64,000 nucleotides of DNA from Nostoc punctiforme NIES-2108 (GTDB lineage: Bacteria; Cyanobacteriota; Cyanobacteriia; Cyanobacteriales; Nostocaceae), in NCBI GenBank assembly GCA_003326195.1, contig LXQE01000029.1, positions 107,171 to 171,170 on the forward strand, given 5' to 3'. Each line of letters begins with the position of its first letter. Position 1 is the stretch's first letter. The notes beneath the pieces were generated by a model. That model worked only from the letters and a program-made list of their open reading frames with translations, ran no database searches and was not told where the DNA came from. The position numbers and the translations under genes are program-made. This document shows positions 35,309-44,249 of this stretch, piece by piece.

Positions 35309-36130
35309 TCAACTTCCATTATTTGAACCTCGATAAATTCGCTCCATCTGCTCTGGAGAAAGGCGTTTCATTGGAAACCACTCAAATGCAGAAATAGACA
35401 CTTTCTCATAAGATTGACCATCATCGTGCTGGGTTTGAGGGGAATTCACTGCTACATTGGTATTTGGAAGCTGACCCCTGAAGGACTCATCTATTTCTGA
35501 TTCTGGAAGCTGAGTTTGAGGCAAAACATAAGCGTGTTTTTGGGGATCGTATGCGAAAACTTCTCCTGTTTCAATGTGATAAATCCAAGCATAAATGCTG
35601 AGTTCTCCCTGATAAAGCTTAGAATGAATCACTGGATATGTCCGCAAATTTTCAATTTGAGTAAGAACATTTTCGGCAATCATAATCTCTAGCAGTTCTT
35701 CGCCGTCGTAGTGACTGTAGTGGTCTAGAACTAGCCTTCGAGTTGCCTCTGCATATTTAAGCCAATCATGTACGAGCGGCATTTCATCGCTGAGATTGTG
35801 TAACTTCATTAATCCTTTCATTGCACCGCAATGAGAGTGACCGCAAATAATAATTTGGCGAATATCTAAAGCTTGAATAGCATATTCAATTGTCGCACCT
35901 TCACCGCCATTACTTGCCCCATACGGTGGAATGATGTTACCTGCATTGCGAATGACAAATAATTCACCAACTTGGGCTTGTGTAATTAGATTTGGATCGA
36001 GACGCGAATCAGAACAGGTAATAAATAATACTCTGGGCTTTTGACCCTGTGAAAGTTGCTCAAATAATTGTTGATGTGTCGAAAAATAGCTAGATTTAAA
36101 TTCGCGCAGACCTTTAATTAATCTCTTCAT
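35309..36130 (-). CDS. ccaA: Beta-class carbonic anhydrase
   Basis: 273 residues. Zinc ligands are visible: Cys39 and Asp41/Arg43 of CSDSRLDP, and His98 and Cys101 of CGHSHCGAM. The N-terminal 200 residues are the beta-CA core. The C-terminal 70 residues (after YAWIYHIETGEVFAYD) are an extension like that of carboxysomal CcaA/IcfA, which anchors the enzyme through CcmM. It supplies CO2 to Rubisco inside the carboxysome. The gene is monocistronic with a 660-base upstream gap. Confidence 0.9.
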   Translation of the reverse strand: MKRLIKGLREFKSSYFSTHQQLFEQLSQGQKPRVLFITCSDSRLDPNLITQAQVGELFVIRNAGNIIPPYGASNGGEGATIEYAIQALDIRQIIICGHSHCGAMKGLMKLHNLSDEMPLVHDWLKYAEATRRLVLDHYSHYDGEELLEIMIAENVLTQIENLRTYPVIHSKLYQGELSIYAWIYHIETGEVFAYDPQKHAYVLPQTQLPESEIDESFRGQLPNTNVAVNSPQTQHDDGQSYEKVSISAFEWFPMKRLSPEQMERIYRGSNNGS

Positions 36131-36797
36131 TACTAAGTTCTACAAATATTTGAGGGTTAATAACCAAATTACAGACAGCAGATTAAGGTAGTAAAGAGGG
36201 CTTTCTTTCTACGTTTTGACAATTGTAAAGATTACTATATTATAAATTCATTTAGTGCTTTTAATACCCTCTACCATTGGGGTGAGTTGCTTTTTTCACT
36301 TCCTCTCCCCTGTTACTTAGCAACTCACATTACTGTGTCAGAATGCCTTGATACTATTTCAAACTAGTTATATGCTGAGATAAAAATGCGACGCTTTGTT
36401 GTCACGCTCAACTGAGGACGACAGATACAGAACAGATGATTTAAACTATACCAACTGGTTTACCTTGAAACTTAAAATCTTCTTAGTTAGTGTCCGTTTA
36501 AATACTTGTAATTAGGGCTGATGCAAAGACACAAAGATATGCAAACGCAGAAATTTTTGAATTACAAGTAATTAGTCGGACATGATATTATCTGCTCTGG
36601 GAAAATTTGATGGTCAGTTTGCGGCATCAAAATTTTCGCTGTAGACTGAGCGATCGCCTGCGGTAAGCCTTTTGAGTGAAGCTTGCAGACTCACTGCAAC
36701 GCGTCTACTTATAATTTCCAATTCTCACCCTTACCCTCTTGCGAATTCTTAATTAGTTGATACACTTGTTCTTCATTAGCCCAGGGAACCAGCGCCT
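36131..36797. other. Divergent intergenic region between ccaA and smc
   Basis: No gene is supported. The region includes a palindromic repeat at 36492-36581 and low-complexity GCAAAGACACAAAG-type repeat DNA near 36522. It should hold the promoters of ccaA and smc. Confidence 0.5.
36492..36581. repeat. 90-bp palindromic element
   Basis: GTCCGTTTAAATACTTGTAATT (a 22-base arm at 36492-36513; key parts GTCCG and ACTTGTAATT) is repeated inverted at 36560-36581 with 18 of 22 positions matching. No target duplication was seen. Confidence 0.6.
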
Positions 36798-39700
36798 ATG
36801 GTGCACATCAAGCGCGTGGAACTTACGAACTTCAAATCCTTCGGTGGCACTACTTCTGTCCCTTTGCTACCGGGGTGTACTGTCATATCTGGGCCAAATG
36901 GTTCGGGTAAGTCCAATATCTTAGATGCACTGCTCTTTTGCCTGGGACTCTCCAGTTCTAAGGGAATGCGAGCCGAACGCTTACCAGATTTGGTAAATAA
37001 CACTCAAACGGCAAAAGGACGTGCTTCGATTGAGGCTAGCGTCACGGTGACATTTGATTTGTCGGATGAAATTTCACACAAAGACACAAAGGCACAAAGG
37101 CAGGAAGTAGAGGAAGTAGAGGAGGCTGAGGAAGTAGGGGAAGAAAATCCAAAATCCAAAATCCAAAATCCAAAATTGGATGAGTGGAGTGTTACTAGAA
37201 GGCTACGAGTCACTCACCAAGGGACTTACACATCGAATTACTATATTAATGGTGTACCTTGCACGTTAACAGAGTTGCATGGGGAACTAAGTAATCTACG
37301 GGTTTATCCTGAAGGCTACAATGTGGTGCTTCAAGGGGATGTCACCAGCATTATCTCGATGAATGCGCGGGAACGGCGGGAAATTATTGATGAATTAGCT
37401 GGGGTGGCGGCGTTCGATCGCAAAATTGTCCAAGCCAAATCAACTTTAGATGAGGTGAAGGAAAAGGAAGATAGCTGTCGGATTATTGAAACGGAATTAA
37501 CTGCACAGCGCGATCGCCTTTCCCAAGATCGGGCGAAAGCTGAGAAATATCAAAAACTCCGCACGGAATTTCTGGCGAAACAATCCTGGGAAGCTGTTTT
37601 ATCATGGCGATCGCTACAAACACAACAAGAAAAATTAGTTCACGAAATTCAAACGGGCGATCGCAATTTTACTGAACTCACTACCCAACTCACAAACCTA
37701 AATTCCCAAATAGTCCAAAAAACTGCTGAACTAGAACAACTCAATGCCCACGTGAAAGCCTTGGGAGAAGAGGAACTTTTGGCAGTACAATCTACCCTCG
37801 CCACCCAAGAAGCAGAACGAAAACAACTCCAGCGTCAGCTAACGGAATTACAAACAGCTTCACAAGAAACTGCCAAACGTCTAGCTCAAACTCAGCAAGA
37901 GATTCAAAAACATCGTCATTCCCTAGAAGAAATTGCCGAAACACACATTGTAGAGACGCGATTCATCGCGTCTTCCCAGCAACAAAGGGATGAAGCACAG
38001 CAATCTCTAGAAACCTCCCGCGAAGCAGCAGCAGAAATCGCCTCGGCTTCGGAAGCATGGGTGCAGCAACAAACGGCATTCAACCGTCAAATTGAAGCTT
38101 TACTGTACACCCTAGAACCGCAACGCACCGAACAAGCACAACTCAGGGAACGCAATAATCAGTTACAGCAGCTGATCCAAGAGCAAACCCAGTTAATTGA
38201 ACGCGACGAACCGCTATTAGCAGAAAAACAAACTGAGTGTTATCGAGTTGAAACGGAATTTAACGCCTCTAGCGAACCCATCCAAAACTTAGCCCAAAAT
38301 CTCTCAGCCACAGAACAAGAACTGCAAATCCAACAGGAAACTCAAAAACGGTTACTTTCTGAACAACGAGAAAAACAACGCCAGTTGGATAAAATCGAGG
38401 CGCAAGCGCAAGCACAGCAAGAAGTCCAAGGAACCCAAGCCAGTAAAGTCATTTTACAATCGGGAATGCCTGGACTTTGTGGCTTAGTTGTGCAGTTAGC
38501 AAAGGTGGAACCCCGCCATCAGCTAGCTTTAGAAATGGCTGCTGGTGGACGCTTGGGACATATTGTGGTGGAAGATGACAGCATCGCCGCAGCGGGTATT
38601 GAACTCCTCAAACAGAAACGTGCAGGGAGAGCAACTTTTTTACCGCTAAATAAAATTCACGCTCCCAAATTTACTCAAGATGCAACGCTGCGTTTCGCTA
38701 GCGGCTTCGTGAACTATGCTGTTAACTTAGTCGATTGCGATCGCCGTTACAAAGATGTTTTCAGCTATGTTTTCGGGAACACGGTGATATTCGCCAACCT
38801 GGAAGCGGCGCGAAAAAATTTAGGGCTGTATCGCATCGTCACCTTAGACGGGGAACTTCTGGAAACTAGCGGTGCAATGACTGGTGGTAGTAACACCCAG
38901 CGTTCGTCCTTGCGGTTTGGCAATGCGGAAGCGGCGGAATCTGATGAAGCGATCGCTTTAAAAACTCGCTTAGTGGATATTGAACGAGTTTTAGAGCGTT
39001 GTACTGAAGCGATCGCTACTTTGTCAGCCAGAACCAAAAAACTCACCCAAGAACTCACCGAAGCGCGTCAGGCGCGCCGCGAACAGCAGTTGCAATTGGA
39101 GCAGTTGCAAAAAGACATTAAGAGTTTAACAGCGCAATTAGAGGGGACGCGATCGCAACTCACCCAAAACAGCCAAAAGTTAACCACTGCTCAATCTCGA
39201 TTAGAAATTTTAGAGCGGGAATTACCTGGGCAAGAAAATGAGTTGCAACAATTGCGACACGCCTTAGCAGAGTTAGAAGCATCCCAAACCCCTAGTGAAT
39301 GGCAACAAATCCAGGCAACCATTAAAATTCAAGAGCAACAATTGCAACAACGCGAAACAGCGTTACGGGAAGCTGAACAAAGATTAAAAAATTTAGAAAA
39401 TCAGCAACAACGTTTGCAAGAAAAAATCCAAGAAGGTGAAACGCGAATCACCGAATACGAAACCCAACAAATATCTTGTAGAGATGCGATTCATCGCGTC
39501 TCCACACAAATCACAACGATAGACGACCAAATCACCCAAACCCGTTTATCGTTAAATCAAATGGAGCAAAATTTGGGAGAAGAGAAACAAAAACGCGACG
39601 CTACAGAACTAGAAGTGCGATCACATCTTTTACGCCAACAACAATTGGAATGGGAAATCCAAAAACTCCAAGAAACCCAAGAGAAGCGGCGCGAGGAACT

Positions 39701-40439
39701 AATTGCACTGCAAAATCAATTGCGGGATGTGGGAGCAGAATTACCAAATCCGTTGCCGGAAGTTCCAGATCAGGTAGATTTGGAAGAATTGCAGAAAGAA
39801 TTGCGATCGCTTACCAAACGTTTACAGGCAATGGAACCTGTAAATATGCTGGCGTTGGAAGAATACGAACGCACCCAAAACCGTCTCCAAGAACTCACGC
39901 AAAAATTAGAGACATTAGAAGGGGAACGCACCGAATTACTTTTACGGATTGAAAACTTTACCACATTGCGGCAACTTGCCTTTAAAGAAGCTTTCGATGC
40001 CGTCAACGAAAACTTTCAATCAATTTTTGCCATTCTTTCCGACGGCGACGGCTTCTTGCAACTCGAAAATCCCGAAGATCCCTTTAGCAGTGGACTGAAT
40101 TTAGTCGCGCACCCCAAAGGTAAACCGGTACAGCGCCTAGCTTCCATGTCTGGGGGAGAAAAATCACTCACAGCCTTGAGCTTTATCTTTGCCCTGCAAC
40201 GCTACCGTCCATCGCCATTTTACGCCTTTGACGAAGTAGATATGTTCCTAGATGGGGCAAACGTAGAACGATTAGCTAGAATGATTAAACAACAGTCACA
40301 ACAAGCGCAATTTATAGTTGTGAGTTTGCGTCGTCCGATGATAGAATCAGCCGAACGCACAATTGGCGTTACTCAAGCACGAGGAGCTTACACTCAAGTT
40401 TTGGGGATTAAGTTACAATCATCCAATACATCTGCTTGA
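36798..40439 (+). CDS. smc: Chromosome segregation protein SMC
   Basis: 1213 residues. The N-terminal head carries Walker A GPNGSGKS (32-39). Long coiled coils run on either side of the hinge (about residues 553-700, GMPGLCGLVVQL to GELLETSGAMTGGS). The C-terminal head has the signature LASMSGGEKSLTAL and Walker B YAFDEVDMFLDG. SMC condenses and organises the chromosome with ScpA and ScpB, which are not nearby. The protein is unusual in carrying three stretches that look like translated repeat DNA: residues 91-127, about 384-393 and about 893-903. Confidence 0.96.
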   Translation: MVHIKRVELTNFKSFGGTTSVPLLPGCTVISGPNGSGKSNILDALLFCLGLSSSKGMRAERLPDLVNNTQTAKGRASIEASVTVTFDLSDEISHKDTKAQRQEVEEVEEAEEVGEENPKSKIQNPKLDEWSVTRRLRVTHQGTYTSNYYINGVPCTLTELHGELSNLRVYPEGYNVVLQGDVTSIISMNARERREIIDELAGVAAFDRKIVQAKSTLDEVKEKEDSCRIIETELTAQRDRLSQDRAKAEKYQKLRTEFLAKQSWEAVLSWRSLQTQQEKLVHEIQTGDRNFTELTTQLTNLNSQIVQKTAELEQLNAHVKALGEEELLAVQSTLATQEAERKQLQRQLTELQTASQETAKRLAQTQQEIQKHRHSLEEIAETHIVETRFIASSQQQRDEAQQSLETSREAAAEIASASEAWVQQQTAFNRQIEALLYTLEPQRTEQAQLRERNNQLQQLIQEQTQLIERDEPLLAEKQTECYRVETEFNASSEPIQNLAQNLSATEQELQIQQETQKRLLSEQREKQRQLDKIEAQAQAQQEVQGTQASKVILQSGMPGLCGLVVQLAKVEPRHQLALEMAAGGRLGHIVVEDDSIAAAGIELLKQKRAGRATFLPLNKIHAPKFTQDATLRFASGFVNYAVNLVDCDRRYKDVFSYVFGNTVIFANLEAARKNLGLYRIVTLDGELLETSGAMTGGSNTQRSSLRFGNAEAAESDEAIALKTRLVDIERVLERCTEAIATLSARTKKLTQELTEARQARREQQLQLEQLQKDIKSLTAQLEGTRSQLTQNSQKLTTAQSRLEILERELPGQENELQQLRHALAELEASQTPSEWQQIQATIKIQEQQLQQRETALREAEQRLKNLENQQQRLQEKIQEGETRITEYETQQISCRDAIHRVSTQITTIDDQITQTRLSLNQMEQNLGEEKQKRDATELEVRSHLLRQQQLEWEIQKLQETQEKRREELIALQNQLRDVGAELPNPLPEVPDQVDLEELQKELRSLTKRLQAMEPVNMLALEEYERTQNRLQELTQKLETLEGERTELLLRIENFTTLRQLAFKEAFDAVNENFQSIFAILSDGDGFLQLENPEDPFSSGLNLVAHPKGKPVQRLASMSGGEKSLTALSFIFALQRYRPSPFYAFDEVDMFLDGANVERLARMIKQQSQQAQFIVVSLRRPMIESAERTIGVTQARGAYTQVLGIKLQSSNTSA
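37068..37178 (+). repeat. In-frame repeat DNA inside the smc head domain
   Basis: About 111 bases encode SHKDTKAQRQEVEEVEEAEE and GEENPKSKIQNPK. The DNA joins three intergenic repeat types: ACACAAAGACACAAAGGC, GAAGTAGAGGAAGTAGAGGA and four AAAATCC heptamers. The last is nearly identical to non-coding DNA at 15090-15125. It interrupts an otherwise well conserved part between strand VTVTFDLSD and DEWSVTRRL. Confidence 0.8.
37947..37974 (+). repeat. Palindromic repeat inside smc, first copy
   Basis: TTGTAGAGACGCGATTCATC continues into GCGTCTT: AGACGCGA pairs with TCGCGTCT around TTCA. It encodes about IVETRFIAS in the coiled coil. A near copy lies at 39475. Confidence 0.75.
39475..39503 (+). 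repeat. Palindromic repeat inside smc, second copy
   Basis: TTGTAGAGATGCGATTCATC continues into GCGTCTCC, one base different from the first copy. It is read in another frame (CRDAIHRVS) in the second coiled coil. Confidence 0.75.
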
Positions 40440-40475
40440 GTTTTTGTTAATAATGGTGTATAGATAAACCACGTA

Positions 40476-40600
40476 ATGTGTGACTTTCTCTCAAACCTAA
40501 CCCCCAACCCATTCCCTACCAGGGAAAGAGAGCAAAAATCAAAGCCTCTCGTTCACTGGGATAGAGGTTTGGAGAGGGGTTCCAAGAATAAGTCGCACAT
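40476..40600. repeat. Palindromic intergenic element after smc
   Basis: ATGTGTGACTT at 40476-40486 recurs inverted as AAGTCGCACAT at 40590-40600 (one mismatch). The interior holds CTAACCCCCAACCC on one side and GGAGAGGGGTTCC on the other, as in the element at 42232. No clear target duplication. Confidence 0.5.
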
Positions 40601-40638
40601 CGCGTTAAACCGGATTCGAGATCAGGACTCGGTATAGA

Positions 40639-41634
40639 ATGACCTCCGAACAGATAATTAGGCGTTCCGACATATTAAATACCCAGGTGATTACCCGCGA
40701 CAACGGCAAGCGGCTAGGCATCATCAGTCAAGTCTGGGTTGATATCGATCAAAGAGAGGTTGTGGCTCTTGGTTTGCGAGACAGCCTGATCTCCATTTCG
40801 GGCATACCGCGCTATATGTACCTCAACAACATCAGCCAGATTGGTGATGTCATCCTGGTTGATAACGAAGATGTCATTGAAGATATCGAAGTTGAATCTC
40901 TCAGTAATTTGATTAACTGGGAAGTAATTACAGAAACAGGTGAAGTCTTAGGCAAAGTTCGGGGCTTCAAGTTCAACGGTGAAAATGGGAAGCTTGAATC
41001 TATAGTCATTGCTTCTTTAGGATTGCCCCAAATTCCCGATCAATTTCTGAGTACTTACGAGTTCTCAGTAGATGAAATTGTCAGCACTGGCCCCAATCGG
41101 TTGATTGTGTTTGAGGGAGCCGAAGAACGAGTAAACCAGTTGACAGTTGGTTTACTAGAGCGCCTGGGTATCGGCAAAGCACCGTGGGAGCGAGATATAG
41201 AAGAAGAATACGGCTATACTCCACCACGCCAAGTTGCACCAGGGAATCAACTGCCTAGCGGAGTGCCATTGCAGCCACCCAGGCAAAAAGTTCGCGCTCC
41301 CGAACCCGTAGCGCGGGAAGAAGAATGGAATGAAGACTATGTGGAAGAGGAAAGGCCACAACGTCAAGTAATGAAGGCGCGGCAGTATGAATCTATTCAA
41401 TACGAAGAAGATGAGGAAGAAGATAACTGGAGCGAAGCAACGGGCAACGACAGGTATCAACAACCGCAGCCGCTAAAATATGAAGCCCAGCCTTATAGCA
41501 AGCCATACGTTGACGAATATGATGATTATGACGACGTAGACGGCGATGCTTGGGAAGATGCACCGAAGCCTGTGAACATTCCCAAGAAAGTTAAGGAAAG
41601 ACAGCCAGAATACGAAGAAGAAGGCGGATATTAA
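40639..41634 (+). CDS. PRC-barrel domain protein
   Basis: 331 residues with two PRC-barrel domains in tandem (about 5-75 and 85-165; landmarks TRDNGKRLGIISQVWVD and TETGEVLGKVRGFKF). The second half is a disordered, acidic, Tyr/Glu-rich tail. PRC barrels occur in the photosynthetic reaction centre H subunit and RimM and serve as assembly or binding modules. The cyanobacterial family with this layout has no settled function. It starts about 200 bases after smc, so linkage is only positional. Confidence 0.88.
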   Translation: MTSEQIIRRSDILNTQVITRDNGKRLGIISQVWVDIDQREVVALGLRDSLISISGIPRYMYLNNISQIGDVILVDNEDVIEDIEVESLSNLINWEVITETGEVLGKVRGFKFNGENGKLESIVIASLGLPQIPDQFLSTYEFSVDEIVSTGPNRLIVFEGAEERVNQLTVGLLERLGIGKAPWERDIEEEYGYTPPRQVAPGNQLPSGVPLQPPRQKVRAPEPVAREEEWNEDYVEEERPQRQVMKARQYESIQYEEDEEEDNWSEATGNDRYQQPQPLKYEAQPYSKPYVDEYDDYDDVDGDAWEDAPKPVNIPKKVKERQPEYEEEGGY

Positions 41635-41756
41635 GTAATTCGTAATTCGTAATTTTCGGCTTAAATTACAAATTATTTCTCTGATAAATTCAGCCCTCTC
41701 TTTGCAGGCAAGGAGGGGGCTAATTTTTGAGGATAAGTGAGGGAGTGGAGAATGTG

Positions 41757-42122
41757 CTATCGGCTCAGGGGTAGATATTCAATTCGATCTTGGTATTCAT
41801 CCTCAAACGAAGCTTCCGCAATGATGATTAATTCTTCAACAGTTTTTCCGATGCTTTGGTTTGCATCGATGGTAAATATTCCAGGGATATGGCGACCTAA
41901 AGCTAAATGGTCAGCAAAATGTCCGAGCATCGACTTACGGTTATTCGTCACCAAAATAAATCCATTGGTTTTGCACCAAATTAAAATCTCTGGGTCTGGA
42001 GTGCCCTTGGGTAGAACATCTAAATCCCCAATGATTCGCACAACCACTTCAGGGTTGCGCCGCACAAGTTGAGAACGATATATAGGACTCAAATGTTCAT
42101 CCAACAGATACCGAATTGCCAT
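41757..42122 (-). CDS. DUF5615 PIN-like toxin family protein
   Basis: From ATG 42122, 121 residues. YLLDEHLS at the N-terminus, DLDVLPKGTPDPEIL and FILVTNNRKSML match DUF5615, a PIN-fold group that is usually the toxin of a pair with a DUF433 antitoxin. No complete antitoxin is found upstream; only an open stretch of 42 codons remains before the palindromic element at 42232. The system may therefore be broken or the toxin inactive. Confidence 0.8.
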   Translation of the reverse strand: MAIRYLLDEHLSPIYRSQLVRRNPEVVVRIIGDLDVLPKGTPDPEILIWCKTNGFILVTNNRKSMLGHFADHLALGRHIPGIFTIDANQSIGKTVEELIIIAEASFEDEYQDRIEYLPLSR

Positions 42123-42231
42123 TAGCTTTCCTGTAACTGCTTTGGAGCGTTTTCTTCCTGCATCCGCCGAAACCTCATCCTGGCAGGAGACGGATTTTGC
42201 TGTACGCTCAAACAGTTTGTAACTAATTAGT

Positions 42232-42377
42232 GAACGTGAGTTCGACAAGTATTATTTGACCTCTCCCCCAGCCCCTCTCCGACGCGGAGAGGGGAGCAAA
42301 AAGCGGAATTATTTCTTGCTCCTCCCTTTCCGTTTCGGAGAGAAAGGCTGGGAGGGAGAGGTTCATCGAACTCACGT
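42232..42377. mobile_element. MITE-like element with an 8-bp target duplication
   Basis: Inverted ends ACGTGAGTTCGA (42234-42245) and TCGAACTCACGT (42366-42377) are exact. Direct repeats TAATTAGT flank the element (42224-42231 and 42378-42385). The interior has CCTCTCCCCCAGCCCCTCTCC and its near complement. It lies just upstream of the PIN-like gene. Confidence 0.72.
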
Positions 42378-42455
42378 TAATTAGTTAAGTGTTCAGAAAC
42401 TCACTAAAAACTGCTAGCGTCAAACAAAGTAAAATATCGCTGTGGACTTTCGAGC

Positions 42456-44180
42456 TTGAAAACGCGTTCTAATTACTGGCAACTGCTGCCTTATATCCGA
42501 CTCCAGTGGCAAACCATCGCCAGGGGACTGATTGGAATTTTGGGATACGTGCTGGCGACTTTAGTATTAATTAATCTCGCCGGGAAATTGGCAACTCCCT
42601 TTGCCCACGGTAATGTAGTAGCGATCGCTCAAATAACTGGTAGTTGTGCTTTAGTATTTCTTGTCAGAGGCTTGTTTCAGTCTATACAAGATATGTACAT
42701 GGCGAAAGCTGCTTTGCGAGTTGCTTTTCATCTCCGCCAGCAAGTCTACGCACATCTTCAAAAGCTAAATCTCAGCTATTTTGAAACTGCAAAAGCTGGT
42801 GATTTATCTTACCGCCTCACGGAAGATGTTGACCGAGTTGGTGAAGTGGTAAATAAAGTATTTCACGACTTTATCCCCTGTATTTTGCAGTTGCTAGTAA
42901 TTCCGATTTACATGATTTACCTAAATTGGCAACTGACATTCGCAACGGTGATTGTTGCGCCACTGATGGGTATTTTAGTTGGCTGGTTTGGCGAACGGTT
43001 GGGCAAGTATTCCTTAAAAAGTCAAAATCGGGTGTCAGGTTTATCAGCCATTCTTGCGGAAGTTTTCAACGGGATTCGTTTGGTACAAGCTTTTGCTGCC
43101 GAAAATTACGAAATCGCCCGCTTTGGCCATGAAGCAGAACGCAGTCTCAAAGCCAAATACTCAGCCGAACGCCTGAAAGCGATTCAGATTCCCATCATCG
43201 GATTTTTGGAAGCCTTAAGTGCCTTATCGTTACTGATTGTGGGAGCGTGGCAAATTTCCCAAAATAACTTGACAGTGGCGAATTTTTTCAGCTATCTGGC
43301 GGCGGCGGCGCTGTTAATTGATCCCATTGGTCACACTACTAACAACTACAACGAATTTAAGCAGGGTGAAGCATCTGTTGACCGGGTTTTTGAATTGATG
43401 GCAATTCAGCCGACGGTGATTGAAAAGAGCAATGCGATCGCTCTCCCCCCAGTCAACGGCAAAGTAGAATATCGTCATATTTCCTTCGCCTATAAACCAG
43501 GTGAACCTGTATTAAAAGATATCAGTTTATTGGTATCACCAGGTGAAGCGATCGCGCTTGTGGGTGCTTCTGGTGCTGGTAAAACCACATTTGTGAATCT
43601 CCTCCCGCGTTTTTACGATCCAGAAGTTGGTCAAATATTCATTGACGATGTTGATATTCGGGATGTGAAGTTGCATAGTCTGCGGCGACAAATTGGGATT
43701 GTTCCTCAAGAAACCATCATGTTTTCGGGGACGATTGCTCAAAATATCGCCTTTGGACAAGATATTTTTGACATAAAAGCAGTTAAAGAGGCGGCGAAAA
43801 TTGCTAATGCTCATCAATTTATTAGCCAACTACCAGAGGATTATAAGACTTGGGTAGGCGAACGTGGGGTAAACTTATCAGGTGGACAAAGACAAAGAAT
43901 TGCGATCGCTCGTGCTGTTCTGCTCAATCCCCAAATCTTGATTCTCGATGAAGCGACATCAGCCTTAGATTCTGAGTCAGAAGCACTGGTACAGGAAGCG
44001 CTGGAAAGATTGATGGAAAAACGGACGGTGTTTATTATTGCTCACCGTTTATCGACAGTGAGACGGTGCGATCGTATTTTAGTTCTCGAACAAGGACAAA
44101 TTGTCGAATCGGGAACCCATGAAGAATTATTAGCCCTAGAGCGTCGCTATGCGCGGTTCTATGCCCAGCAGTTTAGTTAG
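42456..44180 (+). CDS. ABC exporter (fused membrane and ATPase domains)
   Basis: 574 residues starting at TTG. Residues 1-310 form a type I exporter membrane domain with six helices. Residues 330-574 form the ATPase: Walker A GASGAGKTT, Q-loop PQET, signature LSGGQRQRIA, Walker B ILILDEATSALD and the switch His in IIAHRLST. It works as a homodimer or with a second half-transporter to export lipid, peptide or polysaccharide precursors. It resembles the MsbA/HepA type common in heterocyst-forming strains, but a role in the heterocyst envelope cannot be claimed from sequence. Confidence 0.92.
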   Translation: MKTRSNYWQLLPYIRLQWQTIARGLIGILGYVLATLVLINLAGKLATPFAHGNVVAIAQITGSCALVFLVRGLFQSIQDMYMAKAALRVAFHLRQQVYAHLQKLNLSYFETAKAGDLSYRLTEDVDRVGEVVNKVFHDFIPCILQLLVIPIYMIYLNWQLTFATVIVAPLMGILVGWFGERLGKYSLKSQNRVSGLSAILAEVFNGIRLVQAFAAENYEIARFGHEAERSLKAKYSAERLKAIQIPIIGFLEALSALSLLIVGAWQISQNNLTVANFFSYLAAAALLIDPIGHTTNNYNEFKQGEASVDRVFELMAIQPTVIEKSNAIALPPVNGKVEYRHISFAYKPGEPVLKDISLLVSPGEAIALVGASGAGKTTFVNLLPRFYDPEVGQIFIDDVDIRDVKLHSLRRQIGIVPQETIMFSGTIAQNIAFGQDIFDIKAVKEAAKIANAHQFISQLPEDYKTWVGERGVNLSGGQRQRIAIARAVLLNPQILILDEATSALDSESEALVQEALERLMEKRTVFIIAHRLSTVRRCDRILVLEQGQIVESGTHEELLALERRYARFYAQQFS

Positions 44181-44212
44181 CAGTGGGGAGTGGGGGAGTG
44201 AGGGAGACATTA

Positions 44213-44241
44213 CCATGCCCCATGCCCCATGCCCAATGCCC
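44213..44241. repeat. Short heptamer repeats (CATGCCC/TGCCCAA type)
   Basis: Four degenerate 7-8 base units between the convergent ABC exporter and SelO genes. Confidence 0.75.
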
Positions 44242-44249
44242 CTTTTTAA

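Noticed and set aside
36798..40439. Insertion in smc as an inactivating event
   Set aside because: The frame is intact and both ATPase motifs, hinge and signature are present, so the gene is probably functional.
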